A stretch of DNA of 6,191 nt from Candidatus Altarchaeota archaeon (GCA_015523055.1 WALD01000009.1:1-6191); one strand, 5' to 3'; shown: positions 1-5,819, counted from the first letter of the stretch. Notes: generated by a model from the sequence alone, not told the origin. Made by a program: numbers and translations.

Positions 1-431
1 CCTGAAACGAATGCCTTTTTTATCCCAGTCTCTTCCTCTGTAAGGATTGCCTCCAGTTCCTTCCCATCTACAAGGATTATGTATTTCTCGGCTGCAAAGG
101 CTTTTGCCTCCTCCCTAAAGATTGAATCGGTTATGAAGATGGAACGGTCGGAATTCTTCTCTGTTGCCAGATTATAGAAATCCTCAAGAGATCCCCTTTC
201 TATGCCCTTTTCCGAGGATTCCAACCTTATGAGGGAGAAGAGCCGGCTCCCTCCAGTGTCAGTGGATTTTGCAAGATAATCTCCCTCCTCAGTGGCCTCA
301 ATGGATTTAAGAGTCAGGTTATTCCTTGACAGAACTCTCTCAACAACAAGCCTTATTTTTTCGGGAGAGATGGTGGGTTTTTTGGGTTCTTCACTGCCAA
401 GGAGTTTTCTTGTTATTTCGTCAATATCCAT
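1..431 (-). CDS. Mrr-like restriction-endonuclease-fold protein, 3' part beyond window
   Basis: The reading frame opens at an ATG at 431 and stays open for 143 codons to the left window edge, so only the N-terminal part is visible. AGGA lies 5-6 bases upstream of the ATG. Residues 1-25 are a charged leader. Residues 26-45 form a helix (IRLVVERVLSRN). Residues 50-71 fit the nuclease core strand, and residues 95-130 carry the typical end of the Mrr fold: SIFITDSIF, then EEAKAFA, then IILVDGKELEAIL. In active Mrr proteins an Asp is followed by a (Q/E)xK strand. Here Asp51 is present, but the strand reads LFSLIRLES, giving L-x-R in place of Q-x-K, so cleavage activity is doubtful. It appears to have its own promoter and lies beyond a putative terminator, so it is probably not part of the iron operon. 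Fold assignment is from remembered family patterns; the role is unknown. Confidence 0.7.
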   Translation of the reverse strand, partial: MDIDEITRKLLGSEEPKKPTISPEKIRLVVERVLSRNNLTLKSIEATEEGDYLAKSTDTGGSRLFSLIRLESSEKGIERGSLEDFYNLATEKNSDRSIFITDSIFREEAKAFAAEKYIILVDGKELEAILTEEETGIKKAFVS

Positions 432-481
432 TATCTTCCTGCTTAATGCCCCTCTATGAAAAACAATAGTATCTTAGTGGG

Positions 482-501
482 CAGTATAATATTAATAGAC
501 A
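482..501 (-). promoter_or_regulatory. AT-rich candidate promoter of the Mrr-like gene
   Basis: Read on the minus strand this stretch is TCTATTAATATTATACTG-like and lies 50-70 bases before the ATG at 431. It is the only strongly AT-rich block between the putative terminator (508-539) and that gene. The match to an archaeal TATA box is loose, and no clear BRE is seen. A second TATA-like site (TTTATAA, 576-582) lies upstream of the terminator and is less suitable. Confidence 0.3.
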
Positions 502-507
502 GGATTG

Positions 508-539
508 AAAAAACGGTTCAATGCCTTCTTCATGGCATT
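508..539 (-). terminator. Hairpin plus T6, putative end of the feo operon
   Basis: On the minus strand AATGCC (539-534) pairs with GGCATT (525-520) around an 8-base loop. The stem can be extended by a G-T and a T-A pair. The hairpin is followed by GAACCG and then six T residues (513-508). It lies about 100 bases after the stop of the 414-residue gene and before the Mrr-like gene. Archaeal termination depends mainly on the T-run, so the T6 is the more relevant part. Confidence 0.5.
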
Positions 540-640
540 AATATGATTAACCTGACAATGATGCCCGGAGAATTCTTATAAACTCGGAATTCCTACAGAG
601 TGGAATTCAACCCCAATGTCTTCTATTCATGTTCAACCCG

Positions 641-1885
641 TCATCTTTTTCTATACCTCCATAGCACAACCGCTCCAATTCCGATAACGAGGACCCCAAA
701 GGCTATTGCCCCTCCAACGGGGGCTGGTTCATCTTTTATGTTCATTCTCGAGAGATATGTCTTTATGTCCTCGTGTTTTATACGAACCACTTCCATACCA
801 TTCCTCAGTTTTAGTGGCTTCTGGCCGGTAAGCACCGTTGCAGGGTCGGTAGAATGGATATGAAGTTCAGATGAAAGTCTCTTAAGCCCTCTCAACTCCT
901 TTAACATCTCACCCGCCTTTTCTTTCACCTCATCTGCATCATCTGTTTTTTCAATATCGGTTAGGTACTCACCTATCCGGTATATGGACGCCATGAGTTT
1001 ATGTGCCAGAGTATGCAACGCTCCCATCTCCAATTCACCCTTACCCATATCCTCTGCTACAGGCACAATCGTGCCGTGTATCAACTCGTGCGCCCCATTT
1101 ATATGCTCCGAGGCGTTCTCGAATTTCTCACGAAGAATTCCCAATTCCTCTTTATCTCCGCTTTCGGCAAGCTCTGCAGCAAGATAAAGCATAGTGCCTT
1201 CATCTTCCTCTTTACCTATGATGAATTCATCGAGGGGATGAGCATATCTGTCATGAAGCTCAATCGACAGCCTCTTCCCAATTGACTCTGTAAGTTTAGA
1301 TGAAATTCTGCTTTCCATCCTGGCAAGATCCTTCTCCTCCCACCATTTCAGTTTCTTGCCCGCCGCCTTCTTATTCCTGAGCTCGAAATATCCCTCCGGG
1401 AATATGCCAGGAATTTCTTCCTCTGCCCTCCAGACGTACTTTTTATTATTCCTAGTATCGATGAAGGTAAATTCAAAATTCTCTGGCTTTAGATTCTCCC
1501 TGTCCGTTCCATCAGGTGCTTTAATCTCGTATTTACCGGGATTCCTGCTTCTCCATCCCGGTGGGACCTCCCCCACTGGTTTGCCAATAATAAGACGAAT
1601 GACCTGCTCTGCATCGGTGGTTGGAAGTTTACTGATAATCATTATATGGCGTCTCTCAGGTGCCTCGCCCTTCCATAGGTTGTTTAGGGCATCACTCATT
1701 GCCCGGTATACAAAGCCCTCGGAAAAATCTGTCCCCCTGCCTCCCGTCCCAGCATCGCTCACTGCTCCCCCCACATGTTTTGGGCATTCCTCGATCGGCA
1801 CCCAGCCTGCTGGTATATGTGCATATGCAGGTAATGCACCAAGCAGTAGTGCTACCATCGTTATCAAAATCGTGGCGTTTTTCAT
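641..1885 (-). CDS. Membrane-anchored extracytoplasmic His-rich protein, 414 aa
   Basis: No family recognised. The ATG at 1885 is chosen because AAGGAGA lies 7 bases upstream and the protein then opens with a clean signal peptide (MKNATILIT, hydrophobic core, LPAYA). A start at 1924 would add 13 non-signal residues and has no ribosome binding site. Predicted cleavage after Ala22 leaves His23 as the mature N-terminus. Residues 23-37 carry a G-W-V-P-x3-C-P motif also found in the preceding 106-residue protein. Residues 55-180 are mixed, with many Trp, Pro and charged residues. Residues 183-345 are mainly helical and rich in His and Glu, with AHELIH at 265-270 and LHTLAH at 290-295, the same motif pair as in the 243-residue protein of this operon. 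H211, H216, H261, H342 and H344 are further candidate ligands. A transmembrane helix (about 389-409) and RYRKR end the protein. Probable surface metal-binding component, last gene of the operon; the function is inferred from context. Confidence 0.85.
   Translation of the reverse strand: MKNATILITMVALLLGALPAYAHIPAGWVPIEECPKHVGGAVSDAGTGGRGTDFSEGFVYRAMSDALNNLWKGEAPERRHIMIISKLPTTDAEQVIRLIIGKPVGEVPPGWRSRNPGKYEIKAPDGTDRENLKPENFEFTFIDTRNNKKYVWRAEEEIPGIFPEGYFELRNKKAAGKKLKWWEEKDLARMESRISSKLTESIGKRLSIELHDRYAHPLDEFIIGKEEDEGTMLYLAAELAESGDKEELGILREKFENASEHINGAHELIHGTIVPVAEDMGKGELEMGALHTLAHKLMASIYRIGEYLTDIEKTDDADEVKEKAGEMLKELRGLKRLSSELHIHSTDPATVLTGQKPLKLRNGMEVVRIKHEDIKTYLSRMNIKDEPAPVGGAIAFGVLVIGIGAVVLWRYRKR
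1001..1093 (-). other. Twin hHxLhH motif region in the 414-residue protein
   Basis: The codons for residues 265-295 encode AHELIH and LHTLAH with His266 and His291 25 residues apart. They match the pair in the 243-residue protein and are separated by a slightly longer, Gly-containing loop. Confidence 0.7.
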
Positions 1886-1892
1886 TTTATGT

Positions 1893-1899
1893 TCTCCTT
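1893..1899 (-). promoter_or_regulatory. Shine-Dalgarno AAGGAGA fixing the 1885 start
   Basis: AAGGAGA on the minus strand sits 7 bases before the ATG at 1885. It decides the start against the upstream in-frame ATG at 1924, which is preceded by CACTAAAA and has no such site. Confidence 0.7.
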
Positions 1900-1937
1900 C
1901 TGTTTTGCATGCTTCTGGATCCATTTTTAGTGTAGCA

Positions 1938-1962
1938 GGTGGTGGTGATAGGGTGGTGGTAA
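1938..1962. repeat. Short GGTGGTG direct repeat between two operon genes
   Basis: Two close copies of GGTGGTGRTA lie side by side on the plus strand (1941-1950 and 1952-1961). In the transcript they read as an unstructured CACC-rich tract just after the stop of the 106-residue gene. The 77-base spacer in which it sits is the only sizeable gap in the operon. A role as leader or spacer RNA is possible but unsupported. Confidence 0.4.
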
Positions 1963-2283
1963 TCAGGAATACCCGGGTAATTGATGTCTAATCAGATAGA
2001 CAAATACTATGCCAATTATCAGGATACCCACAAAGCTAAAAATGACCTTTGCTTCCTGTTCTGTTGTCAGAGGTATGCTTTTTATCGTTGTTGTGGTTAA
2101 GGTTGACTGAGAGGCAGATTTGTTATCTGCGTTCCCCATATTGTATGCGGGACAGTCAGATGGAGTCGGTACGAACCTGCCATCAGGGCAGAATACATGC
2201 GCCTGTACAGAGGGTACACCAAGCAGGATTGCTGTTAAGAATATCAGAATCCCAACCTTTTTGATATTGTTTACTATTCTCAT
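1963..2283 (-). CDS. Small membrane-anchored surface protein, 106 aa
   Basis: No family recognised. Residues 1-28 are a signal peptide (KK, hydrophobic stretch, PSVQA), with predicted cleavage after Ala28, leaving His29 as the mature N-terminus. The mature N-terminal segment (29-50) has two cysteines, C32 and C44, in a C-P-D-G-x-F-V-P-x4-C-P arrangement that could form a disulfide or bind metal. The same G-x-(F/W)-V-P...C-P signature follows the signal peptide of the next gene's product. A Ser/Thr-rich linker (about 54-74, with four Thr in a row) leads to a transmembrane helix (about 80-98) and a short tail (RHQLPGYS). It starts 3 bases after the stop of the 243-residue gene, with only a weak purine-rich region (GAAAG) before the ATG, so translation is probably coupled. 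Likely a small partner of the two larger anchored proteins; the function is inferred only. Confidence 0.8.
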   Translation of the reverse strand: MRIVNNIKKVGILIFLTAILLGVPSVQAHVFCPDGRFVPTPSDCPAYNMGNADNKSASQSTLTTTTIKSIPLTTEQEAKVIFSFVGILIIGIVFVYLIRHQLPGYS

Positions 2284-2286
2284 CTT

Positions 2287-3018
2287 TCATAAATCCCACT
2301 CGTTAGTATGATCCCCCCTGCGTCTAATCAGATAGGCGACTGCCAATGCGATTATCAAAACACATCCAAGGATAAGGAATATCCCCGTCCACGAGATGGA
2401 AAACAGCGGCAATGTCTTGGATATATTCCCTTCGTCCGTCTTCTGAGTGTCTGATGGTTCCCCCCCCATGCTGTCGAGAAGGTCTCCAAAGCTACCCATT
2501 TGATCGTTGATCTGCTCTACAACACGTGTTAGGTTATTGTGTATCAGGTCGTGAATCTTCGTTGCATTTTCTTTTTCATATTTGAACATAACCGGGTGTA
2601 CAAGATTGTGAGCCTCATTCGTTAAAGTTACAAGGTCCTGTGTATGTTTCTCGGTTGCTGCTGCCATCTCCTTGAGGGTTTCCTTATTCCTCATAGGATC
2701 CTTCAGGGGTTTTTCCATCAATACCAGATGATCGTGAATGTGTTTTGCCATGCCCTGAACCTCATTTAATTTCTCATGAAAGGCGATTATTTTCTCATCC
2801 CCCGGATGAGCGGCAAGTAGCGTCTGTGTACGGCCCTCAATATCATTAATAATTACTAATGCCTCACGCATGCTTTCGTTCATTTTTTCCACCGCCAGCA
2901 CTATATCGCTTCCCTGTGCCACTACCGGACTGGCTGATAATGCCAGCAGAACTGCTACAATTGCATAAATTTTCTTAACCCTGTTTTTTTTGTTTCCCTC
3001 TTTTTGTTCCATATCCAT
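2287..3018 (-). CDS. Membrane-anchored His-rich helical protein, 243 aa
   Basis: No family recognised. The second of three nearby ATG codons (3018) is chosen because GGAGG ends 7 bases before it. The ATG at 3024 is only 1 base from that site, and the one at 3012 is 13 away. Residues 13-34 form a signal peptide (RVKK, hydrophobic core, SPVVA). The outside domain (35-200) is almost entirely predicted helix, has no cysteine and carries ten histidines. They include H93-x-H95-x-H97 and two i,i+4 pairs, AHNLVH (136-141) and IHDLIH (155-160). This resembles a helical bundle able to bind iron, zinc, copper or haem. It is not a c-type cytochrome, since no CxxCH is present. A transmembrane helix (about 211-231) and RRR anchor the C-terminus. 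The gene overlaps the end of the upstream four-helix membrane protein gene by 44 bases. Its place behind feoB suggests extracytoplasmic iron binding, but that is inference. Confidence 0.85.
   Translation of the reverse strand: MDMEQKEGNKKNRVKKIYAIVAVLLALSASPVVAQGSDIVLAVEKMNESMREALVIINDIEGRTQTLLAAHPGDEKIIAFHEKLNEVQGMAKHIHDHLVLMEKPLKDPMRNKETLKEMAAATEKHTQDLVTLTNEAHNLVHPVMFKYEKENATKIHDLIHNNLTRVVEQINDQMGSFGDLLDSMGGEPSDTQKTDEGNISKTLPLFSISWTGIFLILGCVLIIALAVAYLIRRRGDHTNEWDL
2539..2613 (-). other. Twin hHxLhH motif region in the 243-residue protein
   Basis: The codons for residues 136-160 encode AHNLVH and IHDLIH with His137 and His156 19 residues apart. The pattern is hydrophobic-His-x-Leu-hydrophobic-His. 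Both histidine pairs would face one side of a helix. The same pattern recurs twice in the 414-residue protein. Confidence 0.7.
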
Positions 3019-3493
3019 TTTCATTCCTCCGTTTGTTTGATTTTGTTTGCATATCCCACATCATTATGAAATATATCATGGGCAAAGAGAATGGAATCAA
3101 CCATACTGCAGCCGGATAAGGTGGAGCATAACTTTTCAGAAAACCGCGGAGGGTATTCAGCCATGTCCCCGTCCCGGGTATTGAGCCGCAGAACATTGCA
3201 AGTATATCACATCCCGCAAGTATCCATAACATTATTATACCTATCACCGATCTTCCAAAACCCTCAACCTCCAGAAATCCAAACGACCCCCAGGTAATCA
3301 GCAGCCCTGCAAGCAGGGTAACAATTCCTCTCCATACACTCATCCACTTCATTGGGGCAGGAGAGAGTGTAAGCCATTCGCTACCCAACGGAGGGGTTAT
3401 GCCTAATGAGGTGGTAAACTCTAAGCATCCAAGCCCCATTATAACTGCACCCAGCATCGCAAAGTACACCGAACCTAATCTCCATTTATCCAT
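2975..3493 (-). CDS. Four-helix integral membrane protein, 172 aa
   Basis: No family recognised. Four hydrophobic segments are visible at about residues 8-27, 54-74, 82-104 and 129-147. The loop 29-50 between helices 1 and 2 is rich in Pro, Ser and Trp. A strongly basic tail (149-172, KRR and KRGKQKKQG) probably lies in the cytoplasm, and with four helices the N-terminus would be there too. Cysteines at 23, 95 and 102 lie in or near the membrane helices, and Asp96 follows Cys95 within helix 3. The ATG comes 3 bases after the stop of the FeoB permease gene, so the two are almost certainly co-transcribed and translationally linked. It could be an accessory subunit of the split FeoB transporter or an anchor for the His-rich surface proteins downstream. 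Both ideas rest on position alone. Confidence 0.8.
   Translation of the reverse strand: MDKWRLGSVYFAMLGAVIMGLGCLEFTTSLGITPPLGSEWLTLSPAPMKWMSVWRGIVTLLAGLLITWGSFGFLEVEGFGRSVIGIIMLWILAGCDILAMFCGSIPGTGTWLNTLRGFLKSYAPPYPAAVWLIPFSLPMIYFIMMWDMQTKSNKRRNENGYGTKRGKQKKQG
3026..3030 (-). promoter_or_regulatory. Shine-Dalgarno GGAGG fixing the 3018 start
   Basis: GGAGG on the minus strand is 7 bases from the ATG at 3018. It lies inside the 3' end of the upstream gene, so ribosomes can start the 243-residue protein independently despite the gene overlap. Confidence 0.7.
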
Positions 3494-3496
3494 TGT

Positions 3497-4726
3497 CTAC
3501 ACATTTAGTAATGAGACTATTCCCTGCATCAGTCCTCCAAAAACGAAGAAAGATGCTATCAGGAAAACTATAGTTTTCAAAAGGTCTACAATTCCTCCTT
3601 CCTTCAGGATCATTATAAATGTAGCCAAACACGGAAGGTATATGCTCACAAGAGTTACGGATATTATTTTCTGTGCCGTTGTCATTTCTATCGCACCAAT
3701 CTGAGAGACTGCGATGTCCTTCCTGAGAAAAGCCATTACCAAGGGCCCTGCGGTTTCTTCGGGAACGCCAAAGTAATGTAGGAATACCGGAGAGAGGAGG
3801 GAGCCAAGCCACCCTATAACTCCGGATAGGTAGAGTATATTCACGATCAGGACGCCCACAAGCACCATCGGAACGGCTACTGCTATAAAGCTCTCAACCT
3901 TGTACCATACCTTGCGATGTAGGTTTCTCCATGACGGCATCCGATAAGGTGGCACATCCATAAAAAGCTCTGGACTCTTACCAGGAGTAATTGCATTAAG
4001 GATAAATCCAGCAATGAAAAACGAACCGAAAAGATAGAGAAGGATCAGACCAAGATATTCTGGCACTACCTGAAGCATTACACCAAGCTGTGCTCCACAG
4101 GGGATAAATATGCCCGAAAGAGCCATCATCATAAACCGCTGTTTTCTGGTTTCGAGGGTTCTTGTCGCTTCTATTCCAGGGACGTTGCATCCAAGGGACA
4201 GGAGTATGGGAACAGCAGCAAACCCATGCAACCCGATCTTGTGGAAGACGGTGTCTAATAAGACGACTAATCTGGGCATGTAGCCACTATCCTCAAGTAG
4301 TGTCATCATTATGTAGAATGCAATTATGGCAGGGAGAACGACTCCAATCGCAGTATAAAGTCCGCTGGTAAGGACACCAAAGTATTCGAAGGGGTGAACT
4401 GCCATGGGATCGCCTACGAGAACTGCATAAAGAAAACTGCTTTCCTCCAGGGTTGCTCCACCACCCGGGACTGCTTGTACCAGCCAGGGTATGATCATAT
4501 CCTTAAATAGGGGATCTAAGAGCATCATGAGAAAACTCAAACCAAAGGAGTAAACAAAGGAAAAGAAACCGAAAAGCACCGCTATCGCCAGAGGTATTCC
4601 CGTGGATGGTCTGACTGTCATCTCCCCAAGTATGTCCTTCAGATCCCGCTTATATTCTCCAAGCGCGACAGTTTCCTTGGTTATCCTGTCAATCAATTCC
4701 CACCGTTCATCACCTGTCAGTGCCAT
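3497..4726 (-). CDS. feoB: FeoB-type ferrous iron permease, membrane domain only
   Basis: This is the transmembrane half of FeoB, which moves Fe(II) across the cytoplasmic membrane, encoded apart from its GTPase. The ATG at 4726 gives 409 residues; a GTG at 4738 would add four. GGGGTG lies 9 bases before the ATG. Residues 7-13 (DERWELI) match the segment that precedes the first helix in whole FeoB proteins. The first transmembrane segment is at about 44-70. EDSGYMPR (145-152) is a FeoB signature. Gate 1 carries Cys180 in LGCNVPGIEATRT, followed by Cys210 in IFIPCGAQL, where bacterial proteins usually have MSCSAR. The second gate has RKD (335-337) and YLPCLAT with Cys366. No internal stop or loss is visible across the core. 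The gene overlaps the GTPase gene by 17 bases (29 from the GTG) and is followed 3 bases later by the 172-residue membrane protein. Confidence 0.95.
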   Translation of the reverse strand: MALTGDERWELIDRITKETVALGEYKRDLKDILGEMTVRPSTGIPLAIAVLFGFFSFVYSFGLSFLMMLLDPLFKDMIIPWLVQAVPGGGATLEESSFLYAVLVGDPMAVHPFEYFGVLTSGLYTAIGVVLPAIIAFYIMMTLLEDSGYMPRLVVLLDTVFHKIGLHGFAAVPILLSLGCNVPGIEATRTLETRKQRFMMMALSGIFIPCGAQLGVMLQVVPEYLGLILLYLFGSFFIAGFILNAITPGKSPELFMDVPPYRMPSWRNLHRKVWYKVESFIAVAVPMVLVGVLIVNILYLSGVIGWLGSLLSPVFLHYFGVPEETAGPLVMAFLRKDIAVSQIGAIEMTTAQKIISVTLVSIYLPCLATFIMILKEGGIVDLLKTIVFLIASFFVFGGLMQGIVSLLNV

Positions 4727-5249
4727 AATGGCCCACACCCCGCATAATGTCCTCTATCTTAACCCGTGATGCATACCCTATTCTTGAAACGAATTCTTTT
4801 ATACCCTCACCGGCTGTCGCTATTGTTGCTACTACCGGGACCCCCAGAATTGATTCCAGTTTTTTCACATCAACATGTATATTTCTGACCATGGCATCGT
4901 CCCACATGTTCAAAACAATCATTACAGGATATTCTCTTTCAATAATCTCCAGAGCCAGATAAAGACCACGCTCTATTTTCGTTGAATCAAAAACGCATAC
5001 AACCACAGAATCTCTGTTTTCTTTAAGCATTTCTACTGCCACCTCCTCTGCCTTATCCTTGGGTTCAAGAGAGAAGGTGCCAGGTACATCTATAATCTCC
5101 ATCTCTTCGTCTTTTAATTTCATATACCCCCGGGTATAATCAACAGTTGTGCCAGGATAATTTGATTGAACCACATCTGCACCGGTAAGGCGATTAAAAA
5201 GTACGCTCTTTCCTACATTCGGATTGCCCATTAGCAAGATTCTTTTCAT
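4710..5249 (-). CDS. feoB: FeoB-type GTPase domain, stand-alone, 179 aa
   Basis: This is the N-terminal G domain of FeoB, which binds and hydrolyses GTP to drive or gate Fe(II) uptake through the membrane half encoded just downstream. All GTPase motifs are present: G1 GNPNVGKS (8-15), with Asn11 where the potassium-coordinating residue is expected; G2 PGTTVD (32-37); G3 DVPGTFSL (54-61); G4 NMWD (114-117); and a G5-like IATAGEG (143-149). The protein ends about 30 residues after G5, so the helical GDI region that normally follows (roughly 90 residues in well-known FeoB proteins) is largely missing. The ATG at 5249 shares its A with the TAA stop of the upstream FeoA gene (TAATG), indicating coupled translation. 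Read in a different frame from the permease, it could be a true gene split or a frameshift in a single feoB; the conserved edges favour a true split. Confidence 0.93.
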   Translation of the reverse strand: MKRILLMGNPNVGKSVLFNRLTGADVVQSNYPGTTVDYTRGYMKLKDEEMEIIDVPGTFSLEPKDKAEEVAVEMLKENRDSVVVCVFDSTKIERGLYLALEIIEREYPVMIVLNMWDDAMVRNIHVDVKKLESILGVPVVATIATAGEGIKEFVSRIGYASRVKIEDIMRGVGHYGTDR

Positions 5250-5485
5250 TATTCTTTTACATCTACAACGATTTTATTAGCAAAACCAAAACCTAGAGAA
5301 GTATTCACCCTGTCCAGCTCTATAACCACAGGTCCTTTTATTGGTTGCCGGGTTGCCATTCTTAGTTTCTTACCAACCCGGATACCAACACCCGCTATCC
5401 TCTTCCTCAGCCCCTCATCTATTTCTATCACCTTTCCTTCTTCACCAAACTCCATTTCACTCAACATCTTCCTCATTTCTTTCAC
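5249..5485 (-). CDS. feoA: FeoA-domain protein, second copy
   Basis: A small cytoplasmic SH3-like FeoA protein, which is thought to assist or regulate FeoB. The conserved pattern is visible: G-x-x-G-K-V-x-x-I (14-22), a basic helix LRKRIAGVGIRVGKKL (26-41), then GPVVIELDR (51-59) and a final strand with ANKIVVDV (69-76). A GTG at 5485 gives 78 residues and overlaps the previous stop as GTGA. ATG codons at 5476 and 5467 are alternatives, and the FeoA core itself begins near MLSEMEFG, so the start is uncertain by up to six residues. It is about 30-40% similar by eye to the first copy. Its stop overlaps the GTPase start by one base, the tightest coupling in the operon, which suggests it is the direct partner of that GTPase. 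Confidence 0.9.
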   Translation of the reverse strand: MKEMRKMLSEMEFGEEGKVIEIDEGLRKRIAGVGIRVGKKLRMATRQPIKGPVVIELDRVNTSLGFGFANKIVVDVKE

Positions 5486-5712
5486 ATCCTTTTTATCATA
5501 ACCCTTTGCGCCATTCCTCGTCCTACAACCATGGAATTTCTATTGATCTCGATAACAACTGGTCCCCCAGATAATGCAGATTTCATCACCCGAATTATTG
5601 AACCCTCCTTCACACCCCTCAGGGCCAGCTTTTTCCGGAATTCTCTCCCCCCAACGACCCCGGTTATTCTCCCGGTATCCCCGACCGGGAGATTATTTAG
5701 ACTTATTTCCAT
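5482..5712 (-). CDS. feoA: FeoA-domain protein, first copy and first operon gene
   Basis: A 76-residue FeoA protein with the usual layout: LNNLPVGDTGRITGVVGG (5-22), a basic helix with REFRKKLALRGVKEGS (23-38), a GGPVVIEINR strand (49-58) and a C-terminal strand MAQRVMIKR (67-75). GGAAAG lies about 6 bases before the ATG at 5712. The gene is first in the operon, directly downstream of a TATA box and a group of TTAGG/CCTAA operator-like half-sites. It ends with a 4-base overlap (GTGA) into the second FeoA gene. Two FeoA proteins ahead of FeoB are common in archaea; whether they act as a heterodimer or on different steps cannot be seen here. Confidence 0.92.
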   Translation of the reverse strand: MEISLNNLPVGDTGRITGVVGGREFRKKLALRGVKEGSIIRVMKSALSGGPVVIEINRNSMVVGRGMAQRVMIKRM

Positions 5713-5728
5713 CGTTTCTTTCCAGATA

Positions 5729-5758
5729 TTAGGATTGCCTAATTATTAGGTTGTTAGG
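5729..5758. promoter_or_regulatory. Candidate DtxR/IdeR-type iron operator array
   Basis: Four TTAGG half-sites lie in 30 bases: TTAGG 5729-5733, CCTAA 5738-5742, TTAGG 5746-5750 and TTAGG 5754-5758. They make an inverted repeat (TTAGG-N4-CCTAA), a perfect 13-base palindrome CCTAATTATTAGG (5738-5750) and an 8-base-spaced direct repeat. From memory, the DtxR consensus is TTAGGTTAGSCTAACCTAA; the first 14 bases here match it at 12. The array runs from the edge of the TATA box across the likely start of transcription, where a bound repressor would block RNA polymerase. Iron-dependent repression of the feo operon is the natural reading; no regulator gene is in the window. Confidence 0.6.
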
Positions 5759-5766
5759 TATATAAA
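5759..5766 (-). promoter_or_regulatory. TATA box (TTTATATA) of the feo operon
   Basis: TTTATATA on the minus strand, within GTTTTTTATATACC, is about 50 bases before the first ATG. With usual archaeal spacing, transcription would start near 5738-5735, leaving a leader of about 25 bases. The site directly abuts a TTAGG half-site. Confidence 0.6.
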
Positions 5767-5784
5767 AAACGTAACTGAAAAAAG

Positions 5785-5819
5785 TTAGGGGAATGAGTAA
5801 AAACCTAAATCTTTATAAA
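5785..5819 (-). promoter_or_regulatory. Possible second upstream promoter with outlying half-sites
   Basis: TTTATAAA (5812-5819) is a second TATA-like octamer. CCTAA (5804-5808) lies 3 bases downstream of it in the minus direction and TTAGG (5785-5789) lies near where transcription would start, repeating the arrangement of the main promoter. TTTATAAA is self-complementary, so it could also serve the plus strand, though no gene is seen there. Confidence 0.3.

Noticed and set aside
570..608. Three GAATTC copies in a short stretch
   Set aside because: The spacing is irregular and the flanks differ; chance occurrence of a 6-base palindrome in AT-rich sequence is enough to explain it.
1886..1924. 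Upstream ATG extending the 414-residue protein by 13 residues
   Set aside because: It lacks a ribosome binding site and would put non-signal residues ahead of a clean signal peptide; AAGGAGA supports 1885.
1356..1991. Long plus-strand open frame of 211 codons
   Set aside because: It lies antisense to the 414-residue gene and its product has the Ser/Leu/Pro-rich make-up of a shadow frame. It has no ribosome binding site, and the opposite strand has a good start, signal peptide and anchor.
2287..3018. c-type cytochrome identity for the His-rich protein
   Set aside because: There is no CxxCH motif and no cysteine in the outside domain.
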